Source: Flammula alnicola (lineage: Eukaryota; Basidiomycota; Agaricomycetes; Agaricales; Strophariaceae). Taken from it: a stretch of 64,000 bases of DNA. The position numbers and the translations under genes were made by a program. This document shows positions 12,994 through 29,710 of this stretch, one piece after another. The notes beneath the pieces are model-generated. The model was not told where the DNA came from, made no database searches, and saw only the letters and a program-made list of their open reading frames with translations. How positions within the stretch are numbered: the first letter of the stretch is position 1; the number at the start of each line of letters is the position of its first letter. Location: NCBI GenBank assembly GCA_015499995.1, contig JADNRV010000048.1:124001-188000 (forward strand), in the 5' to 3' direction.

Positions 12994-13087
12994 CTCATAG
13001 AGGAAGTATGCAAAGGTGAGAGCTATCGACGGGCGTGCCGTAATAGGTCAGCTGTGAGCACTGAGTCATATGAGCAGTTCTGTCGTC
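12994..13087 (+). repeat. Duplicated 94-bp block, copy 1
   Basis: This block is repeated 271 bp downstream at 13265-13358 with five substitutions and no indels. In both copies one frame is open and reads LIEEVC(K/E)GESYRRACRNRS. Three of the five changes are silent in that frame. Confidence 0.85.
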
Positions 13088-13264
13088 GGCCGTCATCGCA
13101 TGAGCCCTTGCACCTCAACATGGAGAATGCACGAGCTCCCCCTTGCAATGGTCGCCACTCTTGATCAACCGCAAATCCCCGCTACTCTACGATCTATGCC
13201 TTTCGACAGCTGTTGGTCTGATAATTCTGCGCGCCCGGAGTGGCTAGGACGACGACGACAGACG

Positions 13265-13358
13265 CTCATAGAGGAAGTATGCGAAGGTGAGAGCTATCGA
13301 CGGGCTTGCCGTAATAGGTCAGCTGTGAGCACTGAATCGTATGAGCGGTTCTGTCGTC
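13265..13358 (+). repeat. Duplicated 94-bp block, copy 2
   Basis: Second copy of the block at 12994-13087, same orientation. Both are preceded by short ACGACG runs, which may mark the duplication end. Confidence 0.85.
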
Positions 13359-16300
13359 AATCGTCGTCGCAGACCCTTGCACCCCAACATCCAGGATGCG
13401 CAGGCCCCCCAGGCGAGGAACGTCTCGCGCCGCCAACTGTCAATGGCCTACTACTGTGCATAAGCTACATCTACAGTAATCCTCATATCTGAAGTTTTTC
13501 CGCGCCCTGGGCGGTTTTGTATGGTGTGGGGTGGTGGTGGACGACCCCGACGGCGACTGAAGTCACCAGAGCGATAGCAATAACGATAGGTACTGGGTCG
13601 AAGGGTAGTGGTGTTTATCTTTGAAGTTGCCGAAGCAAGATCATGGAAGATCGACGTGCCCCACATTGGGTCACCCTATCGCTACGCGTTACTCTTTCAG
13701 GGTGTCAAGTTGTGAGGAGAAGAGAGATGGAGGCAGCTGGAGACATCGCGTGAGTCGCGAAGGAGAGTATAGGGAAATGATAAATACCAAGACGGTGTCA
13801 GCCTCCGCGGCGTCAGACGCCATGAGATTTCGTAGAGATAACGTCGCGCTCGCCATTGCCCGAGGAGGAAGGAATGGGACAGGAAAAAAGATAATAACTG
13901 GGCGTCCAAGGCGAGAGGTGAAAGCTCAAGTGCTCGAAGCCTCGTTGACAGGCGAAGGTGTGGCGAGCGAGTGTGGTGTCGTCTGGCGAGTGTGCGTCTA
14001 GCGGACGGCGGGTGAGTGGTCAAGAAGAAAACCATGATTCGACGTAAGACTTACCATATAGTAACGACTCGCTCAACAGTAGTTGAGTAATTGCGGTCGG
14101 TGGACCGACGACAGGTGGTGCTGAAGGAGAGACGAAGAGTCTACATCTAAGTAACGCATGAATGTTGTGAACATATATGAAGGGCATCGACGTACGATGG
14201 GAATATCGCCTAAGCGGGATGGCTGACGCTGAGCGATAGTGATAATCGCCAGCCACGCGCATGGCGATGCGGCGGTAGAGACGAAGTCAGAGCACTATGC
14301 ATGTCAAGAGGATAGAGCTCGAGTATCGCAAGCCTCGAATGAAGCCATATACAAATTGAGAGAAGAAGTGGGAGATGGTGGTGGTTTGAGATAAAGAGAG
14401 ATGAGGAGGAATGGGAGGCTTTTATACACCTGCGGAGTGGCTGACGACGATTCTAGAAATAACGGTCATTTTCATAATAGCCGGTCAGCAGTCAGCCACT
14501 TTCAAAAACGGCTGTGGGCGAGTCAGAAATGAGGATATTGTGGGCAGCAGAAGGGCGCCCAGAGCTTCTTTTGACCGGGAGGGGCAGGCGTTGTGGGTAC
14601 GGCGCCCGAGATTTGGGTTCCGCTCGCTATCCATTTCCTATCAAAGAATCTTCAAGGCGGGCATCTCCTTTCTTCGGCGTCGCGGACGTGGAAATTATTA
14701 TCGATCAGACTAATGGGTTCTAAAGAGATCTAAATGGTATTTGAGTCATGCCTTGAGGGATCGCGCGGTTTCAACCAAGGCTGAGCCACTCCGTGTCTCC
14801 GGACAAAAATGGGCATGTTACGAAGTCTCCATAAGACTTGGCGTTAGCGAATCTGCTCGGCCAATAAGACGGAAATATAAAACTCTGTGTGCATATAATT
14901 CCTTTAGGTGTCGCAAAAGCTGCCTGCCAATGGATATGTCAGAACAAAACTGCAAAGGATTGTGGGCGCTTATTCACGTCGGAGTTTGATTCATGGCTTA
15001 GAGTGATCGGGATCAGTTCCAAGCCTATCTCCGTGCACGTTCTGCACTGAAGTGTGGGTTAATGATAGTACCTAGTAGTGCCCAGGCCGTAATGAATTGG
15101 TAGTGTTCTAACACTGATTCCTTATCCCGTGATACTTTCATCAACCCACACGGCGCCGTTACATCCTCAAGAACTTCTGTTGCATTGCGCGTAACTGAGA
15201 GATCTTTTTGATCTTCCCATATCCTTCACTTTATCGAAATCACCATGTCCATCGCTGGAATCGCATTCTCTCCAGACGCGGAGGATCAGAGAAAATCCAA
15301 CATCTCATTCACTCTTGTCTCGTCCGCAGGTATACATATCCATGACTCATCTAAAATCAATACCAAGTACAATCCCCTCCTGTAAATATTCAAATGACCT
15401 AAGCATTACTTTCAATGGAAAGATCCACGCCATGCCATGCCATTACAATAAGTGTGGATACTGCATTCCGAAACTTCTTTCGAGGCAGCTGCCTGCGGTG
15501 TCTCGAAATGTGCCGACTGTATTCCTGAACCCAACCAGCAATAGTGCCAGGTGGACTTTGTCCAGGCATCAGATAGTCGACTGACTCACTAATAGGAAAA
15601 ATTAAAAATACAAACGTTCATTGGGATGTGGGCACAGTAATGAGCAAGATAGAACTTCGAGAATAAGTAAGTCATCTCAAGTTGGACGAGGGCATGCCAG
15701 TAGATATTAGCTTTTAAGTGTAAATAGGCATGCAATGCTTGAGCGCATGTACACAGTACAGTGCACCTCCCAAATACACGTGTTGCGGGGAGGCGATGCA
15801 ACCGAATAGAACAAAAGACAAGATGACTCAGGGTAAACAGAAAGGAGCCTCTCTTGAGCATACCTGAGTAATCTTGGGTCCGTTTCCCATTTCCCTGGCA
15901 TCCTTGCGCTGGACTTAGAGAATTCATAAGGTCTGAGAGTTTCAAGAATGCTATTCAATTTTTTCTTAGGGCTAAGTACATAAAAATCTACAATGATCAT
16001 GATAGCGATGCAGAATGCGATGAGGGGTAATAAGTAAGAAACGGTGTGACACAGTAACGGAATCCGAGAGACGGAGGGAAAAGAAGAGGGAAGTCATTCC
16101 AAAAATGAGCAAGAGGCCAGAGGCGATGCGAAGAGGATCCACATAAAGCAGAAAAGAGAAGACGGAGAAGATAGAGTTGGAAACAAGACGGAGATAAGAG
16201 GAAGGAAAAATAGAAAGAGGAAGATCCTGAGCAAAATTACACAGCAAGTTTACATACAAAAAAATGCAGATGGACAACAATATACAGCATGGGGCAAGTT

Positions 16301-16458
16301 AAAAATATGAGAACAAAAGAGAAGAGGATCAGAAGGTGGCGAGACGATATCATGGAATAGATAGATGAAACGATGAGTACAGCACAGAACCAATCAAAGA
16401 GAGGAAAAAGACAAGAACAATAAAACAACAGTAGCTTCACCCAAACTTCAACCACGAT

Positions 16459-19400
16459 CTACGTTTCCATCGTCACCGGCTCCAGGAAGCTAGCCAGGGC
16501 CCACCCAACCACGCCATTCCCATCTCTGCAAAGCAGCAGACAATCCTCACCGTCATCCACATACAGCGGCAGCTTCGGATGTATACTCGGGTGCCCAGCC
16601 TCCTGCAGCACCTGATACAGATCCCCCTCCTGGAGCGTGAAGAATGGGAAGGAGTAGTACTGCACAGACGCTGGTGGTCGGCAGGGGTGGATGACTTGAC
16701 AGACGTATTTCGCAGGCTTGGATACCCATGAGTCGCGCTGGGACGCGGTAAGGGGCTGTGGGTCGGGTGGAGGGGCAGGATTGCTATTTCGATCTGAGCC
16801 GGTAAAGAAAGCTGTTATGGATTTGGTAGATCCAGAGCGTTTTCTAGCATGCGACGGGCGTTCTTTCGACTTTGTTTTCGGGCTTGTCGTCGTTGTGGCC
16901 ATCGGCAGAACAGGCATTGTCTGGCTCCTGGAATTCGCTGGGAGCGACCTATCCCTGCCCCTCTCCTTCTCTCTCTGTTGTGGCTGCGACGGCGATTCCT
17001 GATGTTGCTGATACTCCTCCCACGACTCTTCCAACGGTGGCTGGTAGTACACTCGATCGCCTTCCACAGCATATCCACCTCCATTCCCCAGCGATGGCCC
17101 TTGACCGACGGTCCTATTCGTAGTCGTGGTTAACATCGAGGCCTTGTCCAAGCTGGTTTGATGCGAGAGAGGCATTGACTTCATCCGCGTTAGATGTTTG
17201 GCTCGGCTGCCACCACCTCCAGGCGAATAGGGATACTGGCCGCCCTCGTATGATGGTGGTATCGTTGTCCCATTGACAGCCATATACTCATCAAACTCGT
17301 CCGCGAGCCCATATCCCTGCGTCCGCCTCCTCGAATTTGCATTAACATTCGGGCTCTTCGTGTCTGGCCTCGGCCGCGACCGAGCACTGTCCTGAGACGA
17401 CGGCCTCCTCGACGTACTGCTACCACTGGCAGCACTTCCACCTGACTTCGACGCCCCCGACCACCCGCTGGCCATCGTACTCGCATCACTCGCACCTCTG
17501 CCCCTACCCCTCTTCGCCTCCCTTCCATCCTTACCATGGTTAAAACTAGCCACAGAGCCCAACGGCATCGGCCCAGACACGGAATACATCGATCCATTCG
17601 CATTCGCGACATTGGTGGTCGAACCCGCATACATCGACCCATCCAGCGGATGGGAGGGATAGAGCGACGCAAGCATGTTCGTCACATTCACCGCAGACTG
17701 CTTCTTGTGGACGGGCGAGTGTGCCGGCTCGAGCGCAGCGAACATCGAGTTGACGGCGGCGATGTTGATGCCTTTCGAGCCGGACGAGGATTTAGAAGAG
17801 TGGTGGCGTTCAAGCTTTTCCCGGTCTTTTTGTTCCCTGTCCCTTTGCTTTTGTTCCTTTTCTCGTTCCTTTTGTTCCCTCTCCCTCTCCCTCTCGCGCT
17901 CCTTCTCCAGCTGTCGCTCTCGGTCCTTGGGCAGCGACAAGTTCGGTGTCATAGGCACGTAAAACTCGGGATACCCAAAGTACTGCTCAAACTGCGCATA
18001 ATTCTTCTCCTTCTCGAGCTGCTGTTGCTGCTGCTGCTGCAGCGTCGCATAGCCCTTCCCAAGCTGCGCCTGCATCTGCGCCTGGGCCTGGGCCTGAGCA
18101 ACGACAGGCTGTAAATGCGGTATGGGCTGCATGATCCCCAGCGCCTTGACCACCTCGTCCACATCCGACCACCGCGCACACCACACCGCACACGTCTCTT
18201 CCCACCCGGCGTTCAGCTCGCCCTCCACCCTCAGCATCTCCCAAAGCTCCGCCCACCGCTCCTTGACGTCCCGCCAGAACCGCGTCTGGATCCCAGCCAG
18301 CCTCCGAACAAAGACCGCAAAGCCCCGATGCATAAGTGCGAGGTACGTCGGCAGCTCCGCCGCAAGCTGGCCGCGCAGAGCGAGGTAATTGGTCGATGCC
18401 GCGAGGAGCGACGCCGGCGGCCTGTTCTTCTGCGACACGGGCATCGTCAGCAGGTGGTAATGATACGGCTCCTGCTCGTTCATCGACGCCAGGAGCTTCA
18501 GCGGCTGGTTCATCGTCATCAGGAGGTGCGCCATGTCCCTCAACAGCCGCTCGTTGATCGCCGCGTCCAGGTCCGCCGTCAGCGGCAGCAAGCCCGTCGT
18601 GACGACCCCCAGGAACGCGTCGAACGCCTCCGACCCTTGCTCCGCCGACAAGCCAATGACCTTTCCAAACGATAAAGCCCACGTTCGCAGCGCGAGCATG
18701 ACGTTGGACATCATCTTGCCCCAATCCACGACGTTCTTCGCGAACTGCTGCGCGAACACCTCGAGTCTCTTCAGCTCGGCCTGCATCGCCTCCACGCGCG
18801 CCGCCTCGCTGTTGCCGCCCTCCGCGAGCTGCGACACGCGCATCGTCGCCGCCGTCACGCCGCCGTGCCTCAGGCTCTTCACCTTGGACAGGTTCACCGA
18901 CGCCGCGACGCCCACCGGCGCACTCGGCTTCTTCGGCGTCTTGCTCGTCAGCACGTCCTTCACCACCTCCGCGCGCCGCCTTCCTTCATTGACGTTCCTC
19001 GCGATCTCCTCGACCCTCACCCGTGCATTGCGCAGATTCTCCTTGTCCGGGTGGGCGTCGGGCGTCTCGTCGATGATGGCTGCAAGGAGCAGCGGGTACT
19101 TGAGCAGCCTTTGCACGGGCTTGATGAGGAGGGACGCGAGGTCCCACGCGTGCGACACCGACGACGCGACGGTCTGGGTATAGCTCAGATACGCCTGCAG
19201 CGCGGCGTCTGCGGCAGGTTCTGTAGGTGCTGCAAGGCCGTCGGGTGCCGGGTTATGTAATGCTTGTACGGTCTTTCCAATTCGGGTATCTGCGATTACA
19301 CAGCCACATAAACAGTTAGCTTGTCGGCAACGCGGCGGACACGAAGAAAAAGCAATACGCACGACACGCAGGAACAGCGCCCTACAAAATCCTCTCCCTG

Positions 19401-21777
19401 ACCACCCTCCACCACAGAGCCAAGCGCAAGCTCCAGCTCCTCCGTAAACATATCTGCAAACATCGCCAGCTCCGAGACGTTGCTGAAGATAATCTTCGCG
19501 TCTTCCGGGGACATCGGCGGTGGAGCGTTACCGCCAAGCGACTCGGAGGAGGCGGTGGAGACCGTCCTTGAGGAATTGTTCGAGCTTGACGTTGACGATG
19601 AGGAGCCTGGCCCGGAGGAACCGGATGAGCCCGAACCGGATGAGCCGGACGAGCCGGAGGTGGAAGGGAATGTGGAGGCGGGGTTAGAGGGACGTTGGGG
19701 AGCGGTACGGTCTGGCCTAGAAACGGGAGAGAAGGGAAGGGGTAGGTTAGTATTTCATTTCATTTTGGATGAATAGAAAGGAGTAAGGGCAAGCCAAGAG
19801 GTAAGTAAGATCATCAGAACAGAGAAAAATGGAATCGGAAGAAAAAGTGCCCCGCTAAGGAGTTAGCTGCGATGCGGAATGAAAGTAATGCGAGAATCGG
19901 CGACCGGGGTGGTAAGTGGTGTCTGGACCACGCCAGCCAAGCCGCATCCAAGGAAGTAGGCAAGCGGATACAGTCAACTAAACCATGCGTGTTATAGTTA
20001 GGCTGCAAGTATCCTATCCGTAGCACAACCGAAGCATAATCCGTCGTCCAAGCTAGACTTGCATGCGCCTTCGGAAAGCCACCTGCTTGGAACAAGGGTG
20101 GCTATAGCACTCGAAGCCAACCCAACTAGCGCTGCCCAACCATTCACGAGCCCACAACACACTAGCTCTTGCCTCGTCTCGTCTCGCCTGTCCTGTGCAT
20201 GCATGATCCCCGCTGTCCAACAAAGTTCCAAGCTCAATCATTGAACGCGGGGCGCGCATCCATCATATCACCTATCACATATAACGTATAACCTCGACAG
20301 TCATAGTGATAACGATAATGTTGATGATCATGGAAGAGTTGCCGACCGCACGCAATCCACCATCGGATATGGACACGTATATGGACACGGGGAAGGTGCC
20401 CAGAGCCTCGATGGTGGGTGGATAGTGTGGATAGAGTGGATTTGTGAACACCCAGCTGCAGCCCGTGTTGCGGGGTGTGGTGTGTGGTGTGCATTGTAGT
20501 GCGGTGTGGCATCATATCCATCCAATCCGAGGCTGCCTTCGGATTATAGGCCGAAACCAAAGCTCCGTCTGTCAGACGAGAAGCAACGCAAGCGCAGGCG
20601 AGGAGAGAAGTGCATGTGCAACTGCTGCTGCTTGTCGCCAGGCTAGCACGAACGGTGCCACATAGGCTCCGGAGCTCGGAAGAGAAGAAACGCGGGGGAA
20701 AATGCAAGACAAAGTCTCAGAAAAAATTGAAGGAAGGAAAGGAGATGTAAAGGTAACTCAGAAATGAACTTGAAAGCAGTAAACTAAAAATAGAAATAGG
20801 AGAAATTAGAAAGTCGGAGAGACTCACCCAAAGCCAGAGGAATGTGTACCTCGCGAATGAGTGCGAGGTCAGAAGCATAGGCTCTCTCCGAGAGAGCAAC
20901 TCATGCAACGCATGGTGTCTTCTAGTCATCGTCGTCGGTGGCCTCTCATGGGACGCCACCGACGCCGGGGCCGACGAAGATGGCGAGGTAGATGACGATA
21001 TCGACGTCGCTGTCGAGCGGTTAATATTCGTAGTCGTAGTTGAGCTTGTTGAATCCATCGTTCTCATTGTTCCTCCTCCAAGCTCAGATCGATACTAAGC
21101 GGTGGCGAGTCCGGTCTGTTGTCCAGGTGCAGACTCTTCTTCAATAGGACCTTGTTATTCCCATCATCTGCGTTTGTCTCCGCAGAGGTGGCACTGGTGG
21201 CTCCAGCACTCTTTAGCCGCAATGGCTGCGTCGCGTCCTCCTCGTTCTCCGTGATGCCAAACTCCTCCCGGACCTGATCGATGAGGCCGTTGAGGGAGGG
21301 GATGCTGTTATGTCTGTCGCGCATGTGGATGATGGCAGGGATGCCTGTGCCGACGGGGGCAGCGCCGAAGTCGTCGGTGGGTGTCAGCGGGGACACGGGA
21401 GAGTCGAGGGTGAGGGTGGATACGTTGCTGGAGGACACAAGGAGTGTGCCGGGGTTCGTTTTGGGATTCGTGTCTGTGGTCGTGCCAGCGGGGATGGACC
21501 CTGAAAAGTCAAAGGTCCCCGAGGTAGTAGACTGTGTAGATATAGAGCGTGCTGCGGGACGCAGAGGGGATCGCGCAGGGAGTGGGGGAGATGAAGGGGC
21601 TGATACTATGCTGGTTGTTGTGGTTGTTGTGGTTAATGGTGTTACGGACGAACGGGGCGGTCTCGCCACGCGGGGGGAACGAGGCGACTGCAGCTGAGTG
21701 TCTGTAATACTAAATGGTGGTTCTTCTGCAGCAACAGGTGTCGAGGAGGCTGCTGTATCTACAGCAGCACATTCCAT
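16459..21777 (-). CDS. Rho guanine-nucleotide exchange factor, DH-BAR-SH3 (Tuba-like)
   Basis: Expected to activate a Cdc42/Rho-type GTPase at curved membranes. Three exons, 20828-21777, 19363-19716 and 16459-19289, are consistent with 1,379 aa if five single lost bases are allowed. The N-terminus is Ser/Thr/Pro-rich. The DH domain starts at TRRHHALHELL and continues as ASDLALIREVHIPLALG, SPEDAKIIFSNVSELAMF, LFLRVIPELERPYKHYITRH and SLLIKPVQRLLKYPLLLAAI. A BAR-type helical region follows (AELKRLEVFAQQFAKNV onward), then a Gln-rich and Arg/Glu-rich linker, and a C-terminal SH3-like fold (FTLQEGDLYQVL, GVVGWALASFLEPV). Frame breaks fall near 21066, 20890, 19540-19716, 19381 and 19204, while the last 2.8 kb is open. 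The intron 19717-20827 (1,111 nt) is unusually long. The start at 21777 (MECAAVDTAAS) is a best guess. Confidence 0.85.
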
Positions 21778-23362
21778 GTTATGTTTATCTGGGAAGCACG
21801 ACACCGTGAGCACGACTTCGAAAATTGGAACAAGAGCATGAGCCGGAGAACAAGGCCAAGCGTTATCCGGGTACTCACCTTGGCCTGGACTGTGTCCTCA
21901 CAGAAATTGGCCGTCTAATTTTCCAGACCTTCCCCTCTTGCGCGAAATATGAGAGGAAGTGGTGGCAAGAGAGAGGATAGTTGCTGTGAATAATTAATTA
22001 CTTGGCCGGTTATCAGCCCCGCGTCTGTGCCAAACTAGTGTGGCCGATCACGCGCACCGACTTCCTTGCCTCTTTCCCTCGTGTGAATCTCCTTCCGTAT
22101 ATTTAGCACCCATCCGAAATAAAACCACCCACACCGGTCCCGTCTTTCCTCCAGACTTAATCCGTTCTAATAAATTCACCAAGGTACACAACGGTCTGCA
22201 CTTGCATTGACATTGGGACACCGAAAAGCACTAGTTCGAGCCCATGTTATTCTCGAGATAGCACAGACACGAGACACCATGACGCGCACCTTCCACTACA
22301 CATGATTCTGTCACTGCGTCCCTCGCGACCACAGTCCCACCACATGTGCTTCTGAATACACAGGCATGTGAAGCCTCGACTTGATACGCCGGCCCCGCAG
22401 GTAAGCCAAGTGACCTCAACTTAAAAGCATTCCTGCCATCTGCTACGGTCATCTTTCGGCGCCAGCTCAAGAAACATCATCCTGAACTATATACGGTCAC
22501 GCAATAAATTAAGCAACTTCCGCAGTCAATTACCCCATATCATATCGCCCACGAGCATATACGGCAATTAGAAACGCCACTGGGACATTGCCAAGGTATG
22601 TCTACGTATCCTCTCCAGATCCTCTCTCTAATCCATGCACTGGACACGTAGCCTGAGCCTATGTACTGCCCACCACTTATCTAGGCAACCTTTGTCCTTC
22701 AGATTAAGCATATCTCCATTGCATCATACCCAAAATCATACCCGGAGTACCGACCTCAGGCTGCATGTTCTTTAAATTGCCCACCTTCTCTAATCGACCC
22801 CGCTGTTGGGTACCAAGTACTTAGGCATACATGGCACACACGCTGGTGAAAATAGCTAGTACTCGCATCGCGACAGAATCGGCCCCGGTGCAAGCGAGTT
22901 CCCGTTCGCTGACCACCTTCCTCCGCCTTCAGGCATTCCTCGTTTCCCGGAGATAGCTCGCATGACATATGTAATGCATCTAATGTAAGTCTATCTAACT
23001 ACACACAAATGACAGTGAGCAGCAGATCAAAAACATCGCCTTGATAAAACATGTCGTTAATCAAAATCCAATAGGCTGTTAATAAACCGTAAACTATGCT
23101 ATGTATGCATACTTTATATGCTTTTCGTAACCAAGAATAAGAGGGGTGGGTATTTGAAAGCTAAATGATAAACAAAACAAAAAAGCCCTCCAAATTGCAG
23201 GGTATCACGTATATAAAAAACTTTCACATTCAAATCCGAAATCCAAAACTTCCAAATAGACGTCGGCCAGCTACTCACTGGGTCGACCATCTACTCAGTC
23301 GGGTATCCATCCTCTTACCCACCCACCCCTCAACATCCCTTCCACACCACCCAAAAAACACC
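21778..23362. other. Intergenic between RhoGEF and PMR1
   Basis: This holds the presumed promoter of the RhoGEF gene (toward 21778) and the 3' end of PMR1 (toward 23362). No open frame looks like a gene, and no repeat was recognised. Confidence 0.4.
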
Positions 23363-27907
<4,545 letters not shown>

Positions 27908-28294
27908 TTTGTTGCGCAGCAGAATGTGAAAAGAGGTCGCTGGAACGAAACCGGGCCCAGCTAGAGTCGAAAAGTCAGAGAATTGGCAAGGTTATACAAC
28001 CTGGTCCAGAGACCAGATGCTCGAAATAAGGATAGCGAACAAAGTCGAGATATAACGACCAAATTAATGGAAGTTGTCACTTGGCAATGGAAGCACAGCC
28101 GTGTCGGTTCCTTAACACGTTCTGTTTGGCTACACAGCCTTGACCACATTCGGCAAAGCGGCACGCCCCTATTTAAATCTCACACGCGTCGCAACGCAAC
28201 CTTTCGTTTTGAAGAATAGCGGGAAATAACGTGCCCTTGGTCATGCCTCATTCTGCCTTCCACTCTTGGTCAGTCCTTGAAAGCAAGTATACGG
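27908..28294. other. Intergenic upstream of PMR1
   Basis: Presumed 5' leader and promoter of PMR1, read leftward. No gene or repeat was recognised. Confidence 0.4.
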
Positions 28295-29010
28295 ATGCGT
28301 GTAGATATAATGGTGAAGGCTCTCGAGTCTGGCAACCGCCAGGAGTATGAGTCTGCAATGCGTGATCTCATGCAGTCATGGATGGAAAGGATACAACTAA
28401 TCAGCATGTTGGTAAGTTCTTTTACTAATTTCAGACTGCATGAGTATATTTTTCTGACAATATAGACGACCTTCTTCGCGACTACAGAAGCAACTCTGCT
28501 TGATCTTAGCCTTCATTTCCTTCCTTGGGGTGTTTTAAGTGATTCGATACAGGCCTCACCGAGACCCCACTGTGCAGCACAAAGTTCAGATCCGCAATGC
28601 AAAGGATAAAGCCGAAATTTTATCTATTGCCGACGTAGAGAACGACAACTGCATACTTGATGATTGCACATCAAAGACATACTACATCTCCACCTGACGC
28701 TCTTGAGAGCAAAGAGAGGTATCCACGCTCTCTCGTCCTCTTACCTCCACCCGAGCAGGTGTCCGCCCTGGGTAGCAAAAGGCTTTCAGTCAAGCTCATA
28801 GATCGACTTTACAGCATGTGTATTATACTTACATTGCTCGGTCTTATATTTTCCCTCGTCGGACTTATGTGCGCCGCATGGGATCGACTGCCGCATATCG
28901 TTGGCATTTTCAGCAGCCCCATTATCTTGGTGTGCTTAGTGATTGTAATTATGTACATGGATTACAGTACCGAATCGTGTTGGGACATGGAGCAGGGATC
29001 GAAGGAATAG
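28295..29010 (+). pseudogene. Decayed membrane-protein gene of an agaricomycete type
   Basis: The pieces resemble a family I know only as unnamed agaricomycete proteins: an N-terminal stretch ending in a first membrane segment (YESAMRDLMQSWMERIQLIS, intron 28411-28465, then TTFFATTEATLLD), a second segment (LAFISFLGVF) running into a cytosolic strand (VIRYRPHRDPTVQHKVQIRN), and a C-terminal pair of segments (IILTLLGLIFSLVGLMCAAW). The middle expected between the first two segments is missing and the frame changes there. A TAA lies between GVF and VIRYR. Another frame change comes near 28680. I judge it dead or badly truncated. An assembly problem is less likely because the TAA needs a substitution. 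Confidence 0.55.
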
Positions 29011-29710
29011 ACAGAAGAATGGATTCCAGATCTGTAATTACCCTCATTCTATTCCAAATTACAATATCAATGTAGCTACTAGTTCGGCACCGCTCACCTC
29101 AGAACTTGTAAATTGGGTGCCACGACGCCTTCGCAAAGAATCTGACAGAAATAATACGGAGTCAGCTGTCTCTATGTGAGATGACATATCTCATGCATTT
29201 AAGCAGGTTAAATAACTAACGACTTACCGAAACTGTTCTAAAAATAGATGGCGGCGGGCGCCACATATGTTGAGGCGCCTATTTCAGCCTTGGGATTCCC
29301 AGGTATCAAACTACTCAGTAAGTCCATAAATAAAATTGGAAACATCTCCCATCATGCTACAGAACCAGGAGTTCGTTTCTACATGGAGCCACGAACAAAT
29401 GAAAGGATATCAAAAATTGTCAAGATACAAGTAGGAGAGAAGGGATGCATTTGTATATACGGTTATAAATCCATGCGAAGGAATGTGTATACGAGAACAG
29501 CGAGAAACCCTACGTTTATTAAAACGAAACAAAGATATCGTTGCCAGAAAACTATATATGTCCATACAAGATGCTGCGGAGCCGTGTATGCAGTGAATGG
29601 GCATGAAACGAGCTTGAAGGAAATACACAAGAATATTCAAGACAGAAATGAGCATACCTCTCCGCCGCTGTTGAAGGGTGAGAGTTGGGGAGCAGGCATT
29701 GATACTTGGA
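29011..29710. other. Intergenic
   Basis: Separates the decayed membrane gene from the FAD oxidase. A 156-codon open frame at 29248-29718 has no recognisable content and overlaps the oxidase 3' end on the other strand. Probably spurious. Confidence 0.4.

Larger units (their letters stand above)
12277..16458. other. Long intergenic stretch without recognised genes
   Basis: Many short open frames exist on both strands but none resembles a known family or joins over plausible introns. The only clear structure is the duplicated 94-bp block at 12994-13087 and 13265-13358. 13.7-14.4 kb contains a few good donor-like sites on both strands. 15.6-16.4 kb is A-rich on the plus strand and probably includes the 3' end of the RhoGEF gene. 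Confidence 0.4.

Noticed and set aside
17536..18675. Long open frames opposite the RhoGEF gene
   Set aside because: Arg/Leu/His-rich shadow of the conserved minus-strand frame in GC-rich sequence.
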